Source: Phycisphaerae bacterium
GTDB taxonomy: Bacteria; Planctomycetota; Phycisphaerae; UBA1845; Fen-1342
DNA: 5,853 nucleotides
Reading direction: 5' to 3'
Assembly (NCBI GenBank): GCA_020058145.1
Contig: JAGVEP010000108.1
Location: 1-5,853, forward strand
Below the pieces are notes generated by a model that ran no database searches, had not been told where the DNA came from, and was given only the letters and a program-made list of their open reading frames with translations. Within the stretch, counting starts at the first letter, position 1; each line of letters opens with the position of its first letter. This document shows positions 1 to 5,771 of the stretch, one piece after another. The translations under genes and the position numbers were made by a program.

Positions 1-18
1 ACGACGCTCTTCCGATCT
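1..18. other. Illumina adapter remnant (not genomic)
   Basis: The first 18 bases, ACGACGCTCTTCCGATCT, are identical to the 3' end of the standard Illumina TruSeq read-1 adapter. Genomic sequence starts at 19. The permease reading frame happens to stay open through the adapter (reverse strand), so an automatic gene caller would add about six false residues to the permease C-terminus. The contig end is therefore a sequencing-library junction, not a natural gene end. Confidence 0.96.
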
Positions 19-913
19 CGCGGCGCACAAAAACCAGGCTGATGAGGACCATGACGCCCGAGGCCAGCGCGGTGAGCACCATGTACCCGTACTGCGGCGA
101 CGCGAGCAGCCAGCGGGCGGGCCAGCCGAAGTGCTGCACGGCAGCGGGGTCGGGCGCGGGGGTCTGTCCGGTGACGACCAGCAAGGCGAGGAAGGGGTGC
201 AGCGGCGCGAGCCAGCTCATTTGATACTGAATTGCCGAGCTGAAGAACGGCACCGCCAGCGGGGCTTGCCGAAGCTGACCCCAGGGTGTGAATCCGAGCA
301 GTCCCACGCCGACGAGATAGACGCCGATACCCGCGAAGAACGAGAAAATCGTGCGCCGGGTGCCGAGTTTCAGGAAGCTGATCATGATGGCGATGGAGCC
401 GGTGAGCAGGGCCGTGCACGCCGCCAGCCCGAAACTCTCGAAAATCTCGGTGGTGGTCACCCCGCCGTAGATCATGGTGATGCAGAAAATCGGCAGGCCC
501 GACAGCAACAGGACCCAAACGAAGAAGATGCGGCTGAAGAGCGAACCGAGGACGATTTGGGCATTGCTGAGCGGGGTGGTGAGCAGAATATGGAAGGTAT
601 TGGCGTCTTTCTCCTGCGTGATGGCGCCGGCACAGAAAATCGGGGCAATGAAGCACATCAACAGGAGTTGGACGACACTGACCCGCATGAACGTCTGGGT
701 GGCGAGCTTGGCGAGATCGGCGAGTGAACGCTCCTGACCGCTGAGCAGGAATCCGCTGCCGAGCAGGAACACGACGCCGAGCGCGGCGAGATAGCCGAAC
801 CGTGCCCACAGATGGCTGGACCGCTTTCCGCCACCGGAGACGACACGGAGAAGAATGGGGTTGGCGGGGAGGAGTCGCCAGAAGTAGGTCGCGATGTCCT
901 GGAACACGGTCAT
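19..913 (-). CDS. ABC-2 family transporter permease (C-terminus missing)
   Basis: This is the membrane component of an ABC transporter, presumably partner of the ATPase at 2228-3157. It starts at ATG 913-911 and runs open for 298 genomic codons to the adapter junction, so the C-terminus is missing. The N-terminal part is MTVFQDIATYFWRLLPANPI. Hydrophobic segments lie near residues 38-58, 79-97, 122-148, 162-182, 188-208, 232-250 and 276-296. Between segments 2 and 3 is a cytosolic stretch, AGAITQEKDANTFHILLTTP then LSNAQIVLGS. This is the 'EK(D/E)..T...LL.TPLS...I..G' pattern typical of ABC-2 permeases, where the ATPase coupling helix sits. No clear Shine-Dalgarno sequence precedes the ATG, which could mean translational coupling or leaderless-type initiation. 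It lies 48 bp downstream of the aspartic protease gene. Substrate unknown. Family assignment is firm; the partnership with the ATPase is inference from gene order. Confidence 0.87.
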
Positions 914-929
914 ATTTGTGTGCTGCGCC

Positions 930-941
930 GTGCCCACCCCA
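930..941 (-). repeat. degenerate half-REP relic (tentative)
   Basis: In the 48-bp gap between protease stop and permease start, the minus strand reads TGGGGTGGGCAC. This matches the first half of the REP unit (GTAG then GGTGGGCAC) in all but one or two positions, but the second palindrome arm is absent. It may be a decayed REP or a chance match in GC-rich DNA. Confidence 0.22.
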
Positions 942-961
942 CTGTGCGGAACGACGTCGGT

Positions 962-1339
962 CTACAGGGCCGCGGCCACTGGCAACGGGCCGGCGGCGAC
1001 GAGCTTCTTCCGAGCCGCATCGACCCGCAGATTCAGACCTTCGAGTGTCCGTGCGCCGAGCAAGAGCAGGTCACCCTTGTCGGCAAAGACGACCTCGTCG
1101 ACTGTGAAGTAGCGCTCGTACCGGATGACCGCGAACCCGACGCTACGGGTGATCTGTTGGCCGTTGGCCACTACGAACGCAACGTCCTTCTTCTCGCGTC
1201 CGATGCCGATCTTCTCCAGGGTGACCGCTGGTACCCACGTGTATTCGCTGCCCGCATCAACGAGCATGTTGCGCAGCGCGGCCGTTTTGCTGCGGTCAAC
1301 CGCGTTCGCAATGCGACAATTCACGCGGAAAGTACCCAT
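962..1339 (-). CDS. retroviral-type (clan AA) aspartic protease-like protein, DAG active site
   Basis: The product is a 125-residue soluble single-domain protein resembling bacterial retropepsin-like aspartic proteases, which act as homodimers with one Asp per subunit. It starts MGTFRVNCRI. I chose the ATG at 1339-1337 because GGAG (1350-1347) lies 7 nt upstream; the frame extends to 1414 but those residues look non-coding. The active-site loop is MLVDAGSEYTWVP (Asp28-Ala29-Gly30), where the family normally has DTG or DSG. The flap-like region follows (ANGQQITRSVGFAV, about residues 58-71). The later hydrophobic-hydrophobic-Gly element is LLLLGARTLEGLNL (about 91-104), ending in KKLVAAGPLP. 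A single G-for-A change (GCG instead of ACG) would explain Ala29. Stop is TAG at 964-962. It lies between the duplicated ATPase tail and the permease in the same direction, so it is probably co-transcribed. Catalytic activity is uncertain because of the altered motif, and its substrate is unknown. Confidence 0.78.
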   Translation of the reverse strand: MGTFRVNCRIANAVDRSKTAALRNMLVDAGSEYTWVPAVTLEKIGIGREKKDVAFVVANGQQITRSVGFAVIRYERYFTVDEVVFADKGDLLLLGARTLEGLNLRVDAARKKLVAAGPLPVAAAL

Positions 1340-1346
1340 GCGGCGA

Positions 1347-1350
1347 CTCC
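1347..1350 (-). promoter_or_regulatory. ribosome binding site of the aspartic protease gene
   Basis: GGAG on the minus strand, 7 nt before ATG 1339. It decides the start codon in favour of MGTFRV rather than the upstream in-frame codon at 1414. Confidence 0.6.
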
Positions 1351-1403
1351 AAAACGAGCTTGCGTCCGCCGGGTTCCGGGCGGGCCGCTCGTGGCCTTCT
1401 ATT

Positions 1404-1496
1404 CTACTGCACAATCCCCTTCGTCAACCTCATAAACGCCGTCTCCAAGTTCACCTCCTCCGGCTTGAGCTCCGAAATCCTCAATTTGTTCGCCAG
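1404..1496 (-). repeat. 93-bp duplicate of the 3' end of the ABC ATPase gene (copy A, relic)
   Basis: These 93 bases match 2228-2320 at a constant offset of 824 bp, with one difference (T at 1481, G at 2305). Read on the minus strand they encode the last 30 residues plus stop of the ATPase (LANKLRISELK ... TKGIVQ, TAG). The difference changes CGG to AGG, both arginine, so it is silent. This copy has no start and no ATPase body. It is a detached tail, followed on the minus strand by what is probably the original downstream sequence of the ATPase gene (TAG-AATAGAAGG). It sits directly against the left end of the REP/RAYT element, with G1496 shared. Confidence 0.93.
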
Positions 1497-1516
1497 TAGG
1501 GTGGGCACTGCCCACC
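1496..1516 (+). repeat. REP unit R1 (left end of element)
   Basis: GTAG followed by a 7-bp stem GGTGGGC / GCCCACC around a 3-nt loop ACT. It lies 2 bp beyond the RAYT stop codon and abuts the copy A duplication. The 5' GTAG tetranucleotide plus hairpin is the recognised signature of REP sequences bound by RAYT proteins. Confidence 0.88.
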
Positions 1517-1518
1517 AC

Positions 1519-2094
1519 TCACTCGCCGACCGTGCGTGCAATCCGATCAAAGACCGGCGGCCGAACAATCCGTTGTCTGCACGCGCAGCACCAATCCACC
1601 GCGCAAGCGCCACTTCGGACCCAGCGATGAAAGCTCGAATACGGCCAAGCATGCGCGCAGGCCGCCACGCCATGTTTCACGGGGTTGTAATGGATGTAAT
1701 CCATGTGAGCGTCGAGGTCTTCATCATCGCGGATGGTATGTTCCCAGAAGCGGCGCTGCCACACGGCGCGTTCGCGATGGCGCAGGCGTGACGGACATTC
1801 AGGCGTGCCAGCGGCAGCGCCACCGAGCAGCGCCTTCGTGAACCGCGCTTTGATCAAACCCGCGCGTGAAGAGAAATCAGTGTCGTTCGGCGGTAATTCC
1901 CAGAGGAAATGGAGATGATCCGGCAAAATGACCGCGCCGAGGATCTCAAAGGGCCGCTCCGAGCGCACGCCGGCCATTACGTTCCGCAGCAACTCTACGG
2001 CGGTCGCTGCACGAAATAGCGGTGCGCGCCCGTACGTCACGAGCGTCAGGAAAAACGTCCCGCCAGGGGCCTGCATGCGTCGGTATTCGGGCAT
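1519..2094 (-). CDS. REP-associated tyrosine transposase (RAYT, Y1/HUH superfamily)
   Basis: The product is 191 residues, a normal length for a RAYT: a single-strand DNA endonuclease of the IS200/IS605-type Y1 transposase superfamily that recognises REP hairpins. It starts MPEYRRMQAPGGTFFLTLVT, with the usual 'YRR...G..FFLT.VT' opening. The metal-binding HUH motif is VILPDHLHFLWELP (His60, His62). The RAYT C-terminal motif is MDYIHYNPVKHG (about 131-142), in which Tyr133 is the likely nucleophile, followed by WPYSSFHRWV. Residues after about 168 form a Cys/Arg-rich tail unlike typical family ends, and the stop is 2 bp from REP R1. I chose ATG 2094 because GGAG (2104-2101) precedes it by 6 nt. 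The in-frame ATG at 2127 would translate through REP R2. All expected motifs are intact, so the gene is probably functional. Confidence 0.92.
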   Translation of the reverse strand: MPEYRRMQAPGGTFFLTLVTYGRAPLFRAATAVELLRNVMAGVRSERPFEILGAVILPDHLHFLWELPPNDTDFSSRAGLIKARFTKALLGGAAAGTPECPSRLRHRERAVWQRRFWEHTIRDDEDLDAHMDYIHYNPVKHGVAACAHAWPYSSFHRWVRSGACAVDWCCACRQRIVRPPVFDRIARTVGE

Positions 2095-2100
2095 ATTAGG

Positions 2101-2104
2101 CTCC
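2101..2104 (-). promoter_or_regulatory. ribosome binding site of the RAYT gene
   Basis: GGAG on the minus strand, 6 nt before ATG 2094, and immediately downstream of REP R2 in transcript direction. It supports the shorter start and places a REP hairpin directly next to the RBS, where RAYT binding to its own leader could in principle affect expression (inference). Confidence 0.6.
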
Positions 2105-2125
2105 GTAGGGTGGGCACCGCCCACC
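2105..2125 (+). repeat. REP unit R2 (loop variant)
   Basis: Same GTAG plus 7-bp GGTGGGC / GCCCACC stem as the other units, but the loop is ACC instead of ACT. The only base that differs from R1 lies in the loop, so pairing is unaffected. It lies just upstream of the RAYT start and points opposite to R3-R5, forming an inverted REP pair with R3 across 33 bp. Confidence 0.85.
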
Positions 2126-2158
2126 ATTCAATTCGGCTGTGCTTAACGCGGCGAAAAT

Positions 2159-2231
2159 GGTGGGCAGTGCCCACCCTACAAAATGGTGGGCAGTGCCCAC
2201 CCTACAAAACGGTGGGCAGTGCCCACCCTAC
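2159..2231 (-). repeat. three-unit REP array R3-R5, 26-bp period
   Basis: Three identical REP units (2159-2179, 2185-2205, 2211-2231), in inverse orientation to R1 and R2, are separated by AAAAT and AAAAC. On the minus strand each is GTAG plus a 7-bp stem with an ACT loop, then G/ATTTT. The hairpin plus short T-run resembles a weak intrinsic terminator in the transcript direction of the ABC operon. R5 shares its CTAC (2228-2231) with the ATPase stop codon context CAG-TAG. The identical sequence of the units suggests recent tandem amplification. Confidence 0.92.
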
Positions 2232-2320
2232 TGCACAATCCCCTTCGTCAACCTCATAAACGCCGTCTCCAAGTTCACCTCCTCCGGCTTGAGCTCCGAA
2301 ATCCGCAATTTGTTCGCCAG
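2228..2320 (-). repeat. 93-bp duplicated ATPase tail (copy B, within the intact gene)
   Basis: Second copy of the duplication described at 1404-1496. Here it is the genuine 3' end of the ATPase gene: residues Leu280 to Gln309 and TAG. Its downstream edge merges with REP R5. Its upstream edge ends at CCAG, and the following target bases are CAG (GCAG at 2320-2323), close to the GTAG found at the same place in copy A. Confidence 0.93.
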
Positions 2321-3157
2321 CAGTGCCTCGGCGATGAAGCTGAAGTCCGTCGTGTCCTGGTCGAGCCGCACAATCAGGGCCCCGTCGTTCATTTGCACGT
2401 CCGCCACCTGCGGCAAACCCGCCAGAACCTGCCGGGCACGCTCCTGGTCGTCCGGCGTCACGACGTGCACCGTGGTGCCCAGCCGCGCCCGGCGAACCGC
2501 CTCGCGCACCGGACCCTGGAACACCAGCTCGCCCTGTTCGAGTATCCCGATGCTGGTACACAGGTCCGCCAGCTCAGGCAGGATGTGCGAGCTGATGAGA
2601 ATGGTCTTGCCCATCCGGTGCAGCTCCTTGAGCAGCTCGCGGATTTCGATACGCGCGCGCGGATCGAGCCCGCTGGCCGGCTCATCGAGCAAGAGCACCT
2701 TCGGATCGTGCAACAGCACGCGGGCTATGCTCAACCGCTGCTTCATGCCGCGCGAGAGCGAGTCCACCAGGGCGTCGCCCTTGCTCTTCAAGTCGGTCAG
2801 CTCGAGCACGTCGCCGACGATTTGGATCCGCTTCTTGCCCACGAGGTCGTACGCGGCGGCGAAAAACTCCAGGTACTCCTGGACCACCATGTCCTCATAC
2901 GCGCCGAAGAAGTCGGGCACATAGCCGATCAGCGGGCGAATCTTGCGGTTCTCGAAACCCACGGTGTGCCCGCAGACGCGCGCCTCGCCCCACGTCGGCT
3001 GCAGCAGCGTCGCCAGAATACGGATCGTCGTGGTCTTCCCAGCCCCATTCGGGCCGATGTACCCGAAGCACTCGCCCTCGGCGATCTCGAGGTGCAGGTT
3101 GTTGAGGGCCACGAGCTTGCCGTAGCGCTTCGTCAGGTTGATGGTTTCAATAATCAC
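2228..3157 (-). CDS. ABC transporter ATP-binding protein
   Basis: A 309-residue cytosolic ATPase of the ABC-2 export type (CcmA/DrrA-like), energising a permease such as that at 19-913. Visible motifs: Walker A GPNGAGKTT (35-43), Q-loop region IGYVPDFFG (77-85), signature LSRGMKQRL (134-142), Walker B VLLLDEP (154-160), D-loop SGLDP (162-166), H-loop SSH (His191). The C-terminal 80 residues form the small accessory domain seen in this group, ending EEVNLETAFMRLTKGIVQ. The Q-loop position carries Asp82 rather than the usual Gln. Start is GTG 3157, overlapping the upstream stop by 4 bp (GTGA), with GGGGAA (3171-3166) before it; translational coupling is likely. The stop TAG is embedded in REP R5, but the encoded tail matches copy A, so insertion did not alter the protein. 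Substrate is unknown. Confidence 0.95.
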   Translation of the reverse strand: MIIETINLTKRYGKLVALNNLHLEIAEGECFGYIGPNGAGKTTTIRILATLLQPTWGEARVCGHTVGFENRKIRPLIGYVPDFFGAYEDMVVQEYLEFFAAAYDLVGKKRIQIVGDVLELTDLKSKGDALVDSLSRGMKQRLSIARVLLHDPKVLLLDEPASGLDPRARIEIRELLKELHRMGKTILISSHILPELADLCTSIGILEQGELVFQGPVREAVRRARLGTTVHVVTPDDQERARQVLAGLPQVADVQMNDGALIVRLDQDTTDFSFIAEALLANKLRISELKPEEVNLETAFMRLTKGIVQ

Positions 3158-5571
3158 GGTTCAGCTTCCCCACGCGGCGGACGACCCTCGTACGCCAGCG
3201 ACAATCGGACGCGATAAACGGTCAGACCCCGATACGGATCGAGCGGCAGGCCGCCGCGCTGCAGGCGCGCCGGACCCGGCGTGTCGCTCCAGCCAATGAG
3301 CACCGCCTGCCCGCGCAGCAGCCAGTGCGTGAGGTCGAGGTTCGGCAGACCGTCGCTGCGCAGCGGCGTGCCGACGGAGCTGAAATCGTCGGTGCGGTTC
3401 GGGAGGTGGTAATTGCGGGTCGATGCGAGCAACACCGCGCGCAGTGTGGCGTCGAGATTCGCCCGCAGCACCGCCAGCACGCTATTGTCGGCCCACGATT
3501 GCTGTTCGGTCCACAGCGTCCGGAGATCGCGATCGCTTTTGAACATCTCGCTGCGCTTGCGATTCGGCCGCTGCGCCCAGTTGACCCAGTTTTGGTCCAC
3601 TTGCGCGTACATCGTCCGCCCGAGCTCGCGGATTTGCTGACCAGCCGGGATGGCGGGGATGCGCACGGCGAGGATGTTCGCCGCGGGCGGGATCGACTTG
3701 AGGTCCGGCGTGCCACCGGCGACTTCGGGCAGCAAGTACGGCGTGGTCAGCCCCGCGGCGCGCCAGGGCACACCGGTCCCGTCATCCAGTCGCGGGTCGA
3801 TCAGCAGCAGAAAACCGCCCTGGAGATCTACGGCCAGATCGTTGGCGAGCCAACTCGCTGCCGTCAGTCGGCCGGTTCTGCGATCGGCGGTCAGGTCGCC
3901 GCGGATCACGCCGTCGAGCTGGCCATGCCAGTAACCCTCGACCTGCTTGAGAGTCGCCCGCAGCAGCACATCCTTGAGCGTGGCGCGGGCCGGGACACAG
4001 CTATAGCGCGCCGCGGTCGAGTAGTAGTTCGTGCCGCGGGGGCTGCCCGTCAGCGGCCGCAGGAAGTTCTCCTCGCCCGGCAGCGACAGCTCGACCTGCT
4101 GGCGGATCGGGCTCCGATACCCGAAGGCGCAAAACCCGCGGGCCGAGTTCGCGCCGCCCTCAACGTCCAGGATGTTCAGGCTTTGGACGCCACCCGCAAA
4201 CCCCCGCAGCGCACCGACCGTACCGAGGCTCAGAGCCCCACCAGCAGCGGCAAACCCAGCGAAAAGCGCCCAGCTCCAGGCCGTCAAACCCCGCCGCCGC
4301 AACCACCACCAGCTCGCCAGCGTCGCCACGAGCACGTACACTGCCACGAACAGCAGTACCGTCACGCCGCGCAGCGCCGACGCCTCGCTGAACGCCACCG
4401 GCCGAATGAAATCGTCGTACAGCCAGGCATAATTCGGCAGCACGAACTGCACCGCGGCTGATATCTGGTTCTTCGCGTAGTCGTCGGAATAGGTGTTCAG
4501 GTCGAGCAGGGCGGCAAAGAACTTGTCCTTATCGAGCGGCGCACCCGTCAGGTCGCGCAGACTCGCCGCCGTCGCCACGACGCGGCCTGAGCCGACCAGC
4601 CGCATGGTGATGAGGCTGATGGCCTCGTTACGCGGACCGAAGTCGCCGAGCGTGCGAAAAGCTCCCTCCGCTGGCCGGGCGAGCGTCACCGGGATCGGGT
4701 CGCGGAATTCGCGGCGCTTCCATTCCGGCGGCGCGGTGCGCCTGAACAAGACGTCGAGCTTCTGTATCGTCGTGGTCTCACCCTCACCCGCCAGGGGCAG
4801 AATGGGGGCGAGATCGCTCTTGCTGAGCGCACCCCACGTGGCCCCGATGCCGACGACGAGCTGACCGCCGTTGTGGACCCAGGCGGTCAGCGCATCGTGC
4901 TGGGCGATGCTCAGGGCGGCCGGGTCGGGGCAGTCCCACACGATCACGTCCACCGCTTCGAGCCCCCACCAGCGGTCCGGCAGGTCCGCCGGCGGCAGAT
5001 GCGCGATCGCGACGTTGCGATAGAACCGCCGCGCGTTCTCCGTCGGCTGGCCCGGCGACCAACCCGGCGACTGCAACTCGTTTAGCGCCGTCACCTGCGG
5101 GTAGCTCAGGTCCAGCACCAACAGGTCGTCGTTTAGGAGCGAAAACGGCGGCGCCAACGGCAACGGCAATTCTGCCCCGACCGCCCCGCTTTGCTCGTCT
5201 ACTACCGACACGCTGCCGGGCAACTCGTTAACCGAGTTGATCAGCGCATAACACCACACGCGCTTCAGTGGCCCGTCACCGGTTACGGTCACCTGGGGTT
5301 GCGTGAACGAAACGCGGTCACCATCCAGGTCGCGAGCTTCGGCTCTGATCTGGCCCGCAAATACCTGGCTGCCCTGCACCTGGAGGGACACCAGCAGTGG
5401 AAACCACTGCCCCTCCCGCAGGACGTACCCGCCGGAAGTCTGAAAGCCAACGCTGTCGACTTGGCCGTGGACAATCTGTGCTCTGGCGGAGCTGGCCAGA
5501 GTCGCCGCGACAAAGAACAGCGCGTGGTGACGTTGAAACATGCGGCGCATCGGCCCCATTGGCCACGGCAC
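3154..5571 (-). CDS. large exported membrane protein with amidotransferase-like segment, ABC-operon partner
   Basis: I do not recognise a named family. The product is up to 805 residues. The N-terminus has a signal peptide: basic start MFQRHH, then ALFFVAATLASSARA, with probable cleavage before Gln32. Residues about 35-160 look like a beta-rich domain. Residues about 205-245 (LEAVDVIVWDCPDPAAL ... WVHNGGQLVVGIG) resemble the class-I glutamine-amidotransferase-like fold found in some bacterial membrane proteins, without an evident catalytic triad. Two membrane helices lie at about 402-424 and 431-455. A further, mainly non-membrane domain of about 350 residues follows (456-805). The frame opens at GTG 5571; ATGs at 5559, 5550 and 5541 are equally plausible and none has a clear Shine-Dalgarno. 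The 5541 start gives the most usual signal peptide. A possible -10 (TACAAT, minus strand 5636-5631) lies upstream with no convincing -35. The stop overlaps the ATPase start, so the two are translated together. It may be an envelope-side partner of the transporter (inference). Confidence 0.78.
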   Translation of the reverse strand: MPWPMGPMRRMFQRHHALFFVAATLASSARAQIVHGQVDSVGFQTSGGYVLREGQWFPLLVSLQVQGSQVFAGQIRAEARDLDGDRVSFTQPQVTVTGDGPLKRVWCYALINSVNELPGSVSVVDEQSGAVGAELPLPLAPPFSLLNDDLLVLDLSYPQVTALNELQSPGWSPGQPTENARRFYRNVAIAHLPPADLPDRWWGLEAVDVIVWDCPDPAALSIAQHDALTAWVHNGGQLVVGIGATWGALSKSDLAPILPLAGEGETTTIQKLDVLFRRTAPPEWKRREFRDPIPVTLARPAEGAFRTLGDFGPRNEAISLITMRLVGSGRVVATAASLRDLTGAPLDKDKFFAALLDLNTYSDDYAKNQISAAVQFVLPNYAWLYDDFIRPVAFSEASALRGVTVLLFVAVYVLVATLASWWWLRRRGLTAWSWALFAGFAAAGGALSLGTVGALRGFAGGVQSLNILDVEGGANSARGFCAFGYRSPIRQQVELSLPGEENFLRPLTGSPRGTNYYSTAARYSCVPARATLKDVLLRATLKQVEGYWHGQLDGVIRGDLTADRRTGRLTAASWLANDLAVDLQGGFLLLIDPRLDDGTGVPWRAAGLTTPYLLPEVAGGTPDLKSIPPAANILAVRIPAIPAGQQIRELGRTMYAQVDQNWVNWAQRPNRKRSEMFKSDRDLRTLWTEQQSWADNSVLAVLRANLDATLRAVLLASTRNYHLPNRTDDFSSVGTPLRSDGLPNLDLTHWLLRGQAVLIGWSDTPGPARLQRGGLPLDPYRGLTVYRVRLSLAYEGRPPRGEAEP

Positions 5572-5771
5572 GGATGCTCAGGGCGAGGCCCGCTCGCCTT
5601 CTGCCGCCCGATGCTGTGCGCGGGCGATGTATTGTACCCGCTGTTGGAAGCGCCGGAAGGCACTGGATCACCTGGCTGGCCGCTTGGCCGCTTTGGTGGT
5701 CGCGGCACCAAGGAGCGTCCGCGCCACCTCTTTGGCCCCAGCGGGGCCGCGGAGTGTAGATGGGGATGAGC
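5572..5771. other. divergent intergenic region with GC-rich hairpins
   Basis: No gene is supported here; open frames on both strands look like random GC-rich translation. It separates the minus-strand ABC operon from the plus-strand gene at 5835. Visible structure: an inverted repeat CTTTGGTG / CACCAAGG (5691-5698 with 5706-5713, one G-T pair), a perfect GGCCCC / GGGGCC hairpin with loop AGC (5734-5748), and a 9-bp direct repeat GAGCGTCCG (5713-5721 and 5768-5776). Promoters for both divergent genes should lie here, but only a weak minus-strand TACAAT (5636-5631) is visible. Confidence 0.5.

Larger units (their letters stand above)
1496..2231 (-). mobile_element. REP/RAYT element with 21-bp terminal inverted repeats
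   Basis: A compact element of about 736 bp carries one RAYT gene and at least five REP palindromes. Its outermost units (1496-1516 and 2211-2231) are identical 21-bp inverted repeats, each beginning with GTAG read inward. It is flanked by the 93-bp direct duplication of the ATPase gene tail, with 1 and 4 bp of overlap between repeat and target. The layout shows an insertion into the ATPase-protease-permease operon. RAYTs are known as domesticated Y1 (HUH) enzymes linked to REP sequences in cis. Direct evidence of whole-element mobility is uncommon, so the clean insertion signature here is notable. Boundaries are well supported by repeat alignment; the mechanism is inference. Confidence 0.82.

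Noticed and set aside
131..727. Plus-strand 198-codon frame over the permease
   Set aside because: The minus-strand frame encodes a convincing multi-helix ABC-2 permease. The plus-strand frame gives a low-complexity charged product typical of antisense shadows.
1404..1673. Minus-strand 89-residue frame ending in the ATPase tail sequence
   Set aside because: It is the copy A duplication read through REP R1 (giving WWAVPTL) into a non-coding frame of the RAYT gene. A chimeric open frame, with no RBS seen.
2095..2127. Longer RAYT start at ATG 2127 (MVGGAHPTEPN extension)
   Set aside because: The extra residues are translated REP R2 sequence, and the better RBS points to ATG 2094. Such VG(G/S)AHPT peptides are typical artefacts of REP translation.
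2159..2231. CRISPR array
   Set aside because: Three palindromic 21-bp units with 5-nt spacers; spacers are far too short and nearly identical. It is a REP array.
2183..3217. Long plus-strand frame (344 codons) antisense to the ATPase
   Set aside because: Shadow frame of a GC-rich gene whose minus-strand product has all ABC motifs. The plus-strand product shows no recognisable domain.
5394..5410. Perfect hairpin GCAGTGG-AAA-CCACTGC
   Set aside because: Lies inside the coding sequence of the exported protein (around residues 54-59), isolated and without repeats elsewhere; probably chance.
5191..5769. Plus-strand 192-codon frame running into the intergenic region
   Set aside because: Mostly antisense to the exported protein's signal peptide and N-terminal domain; no RBS and no recognisable motif.
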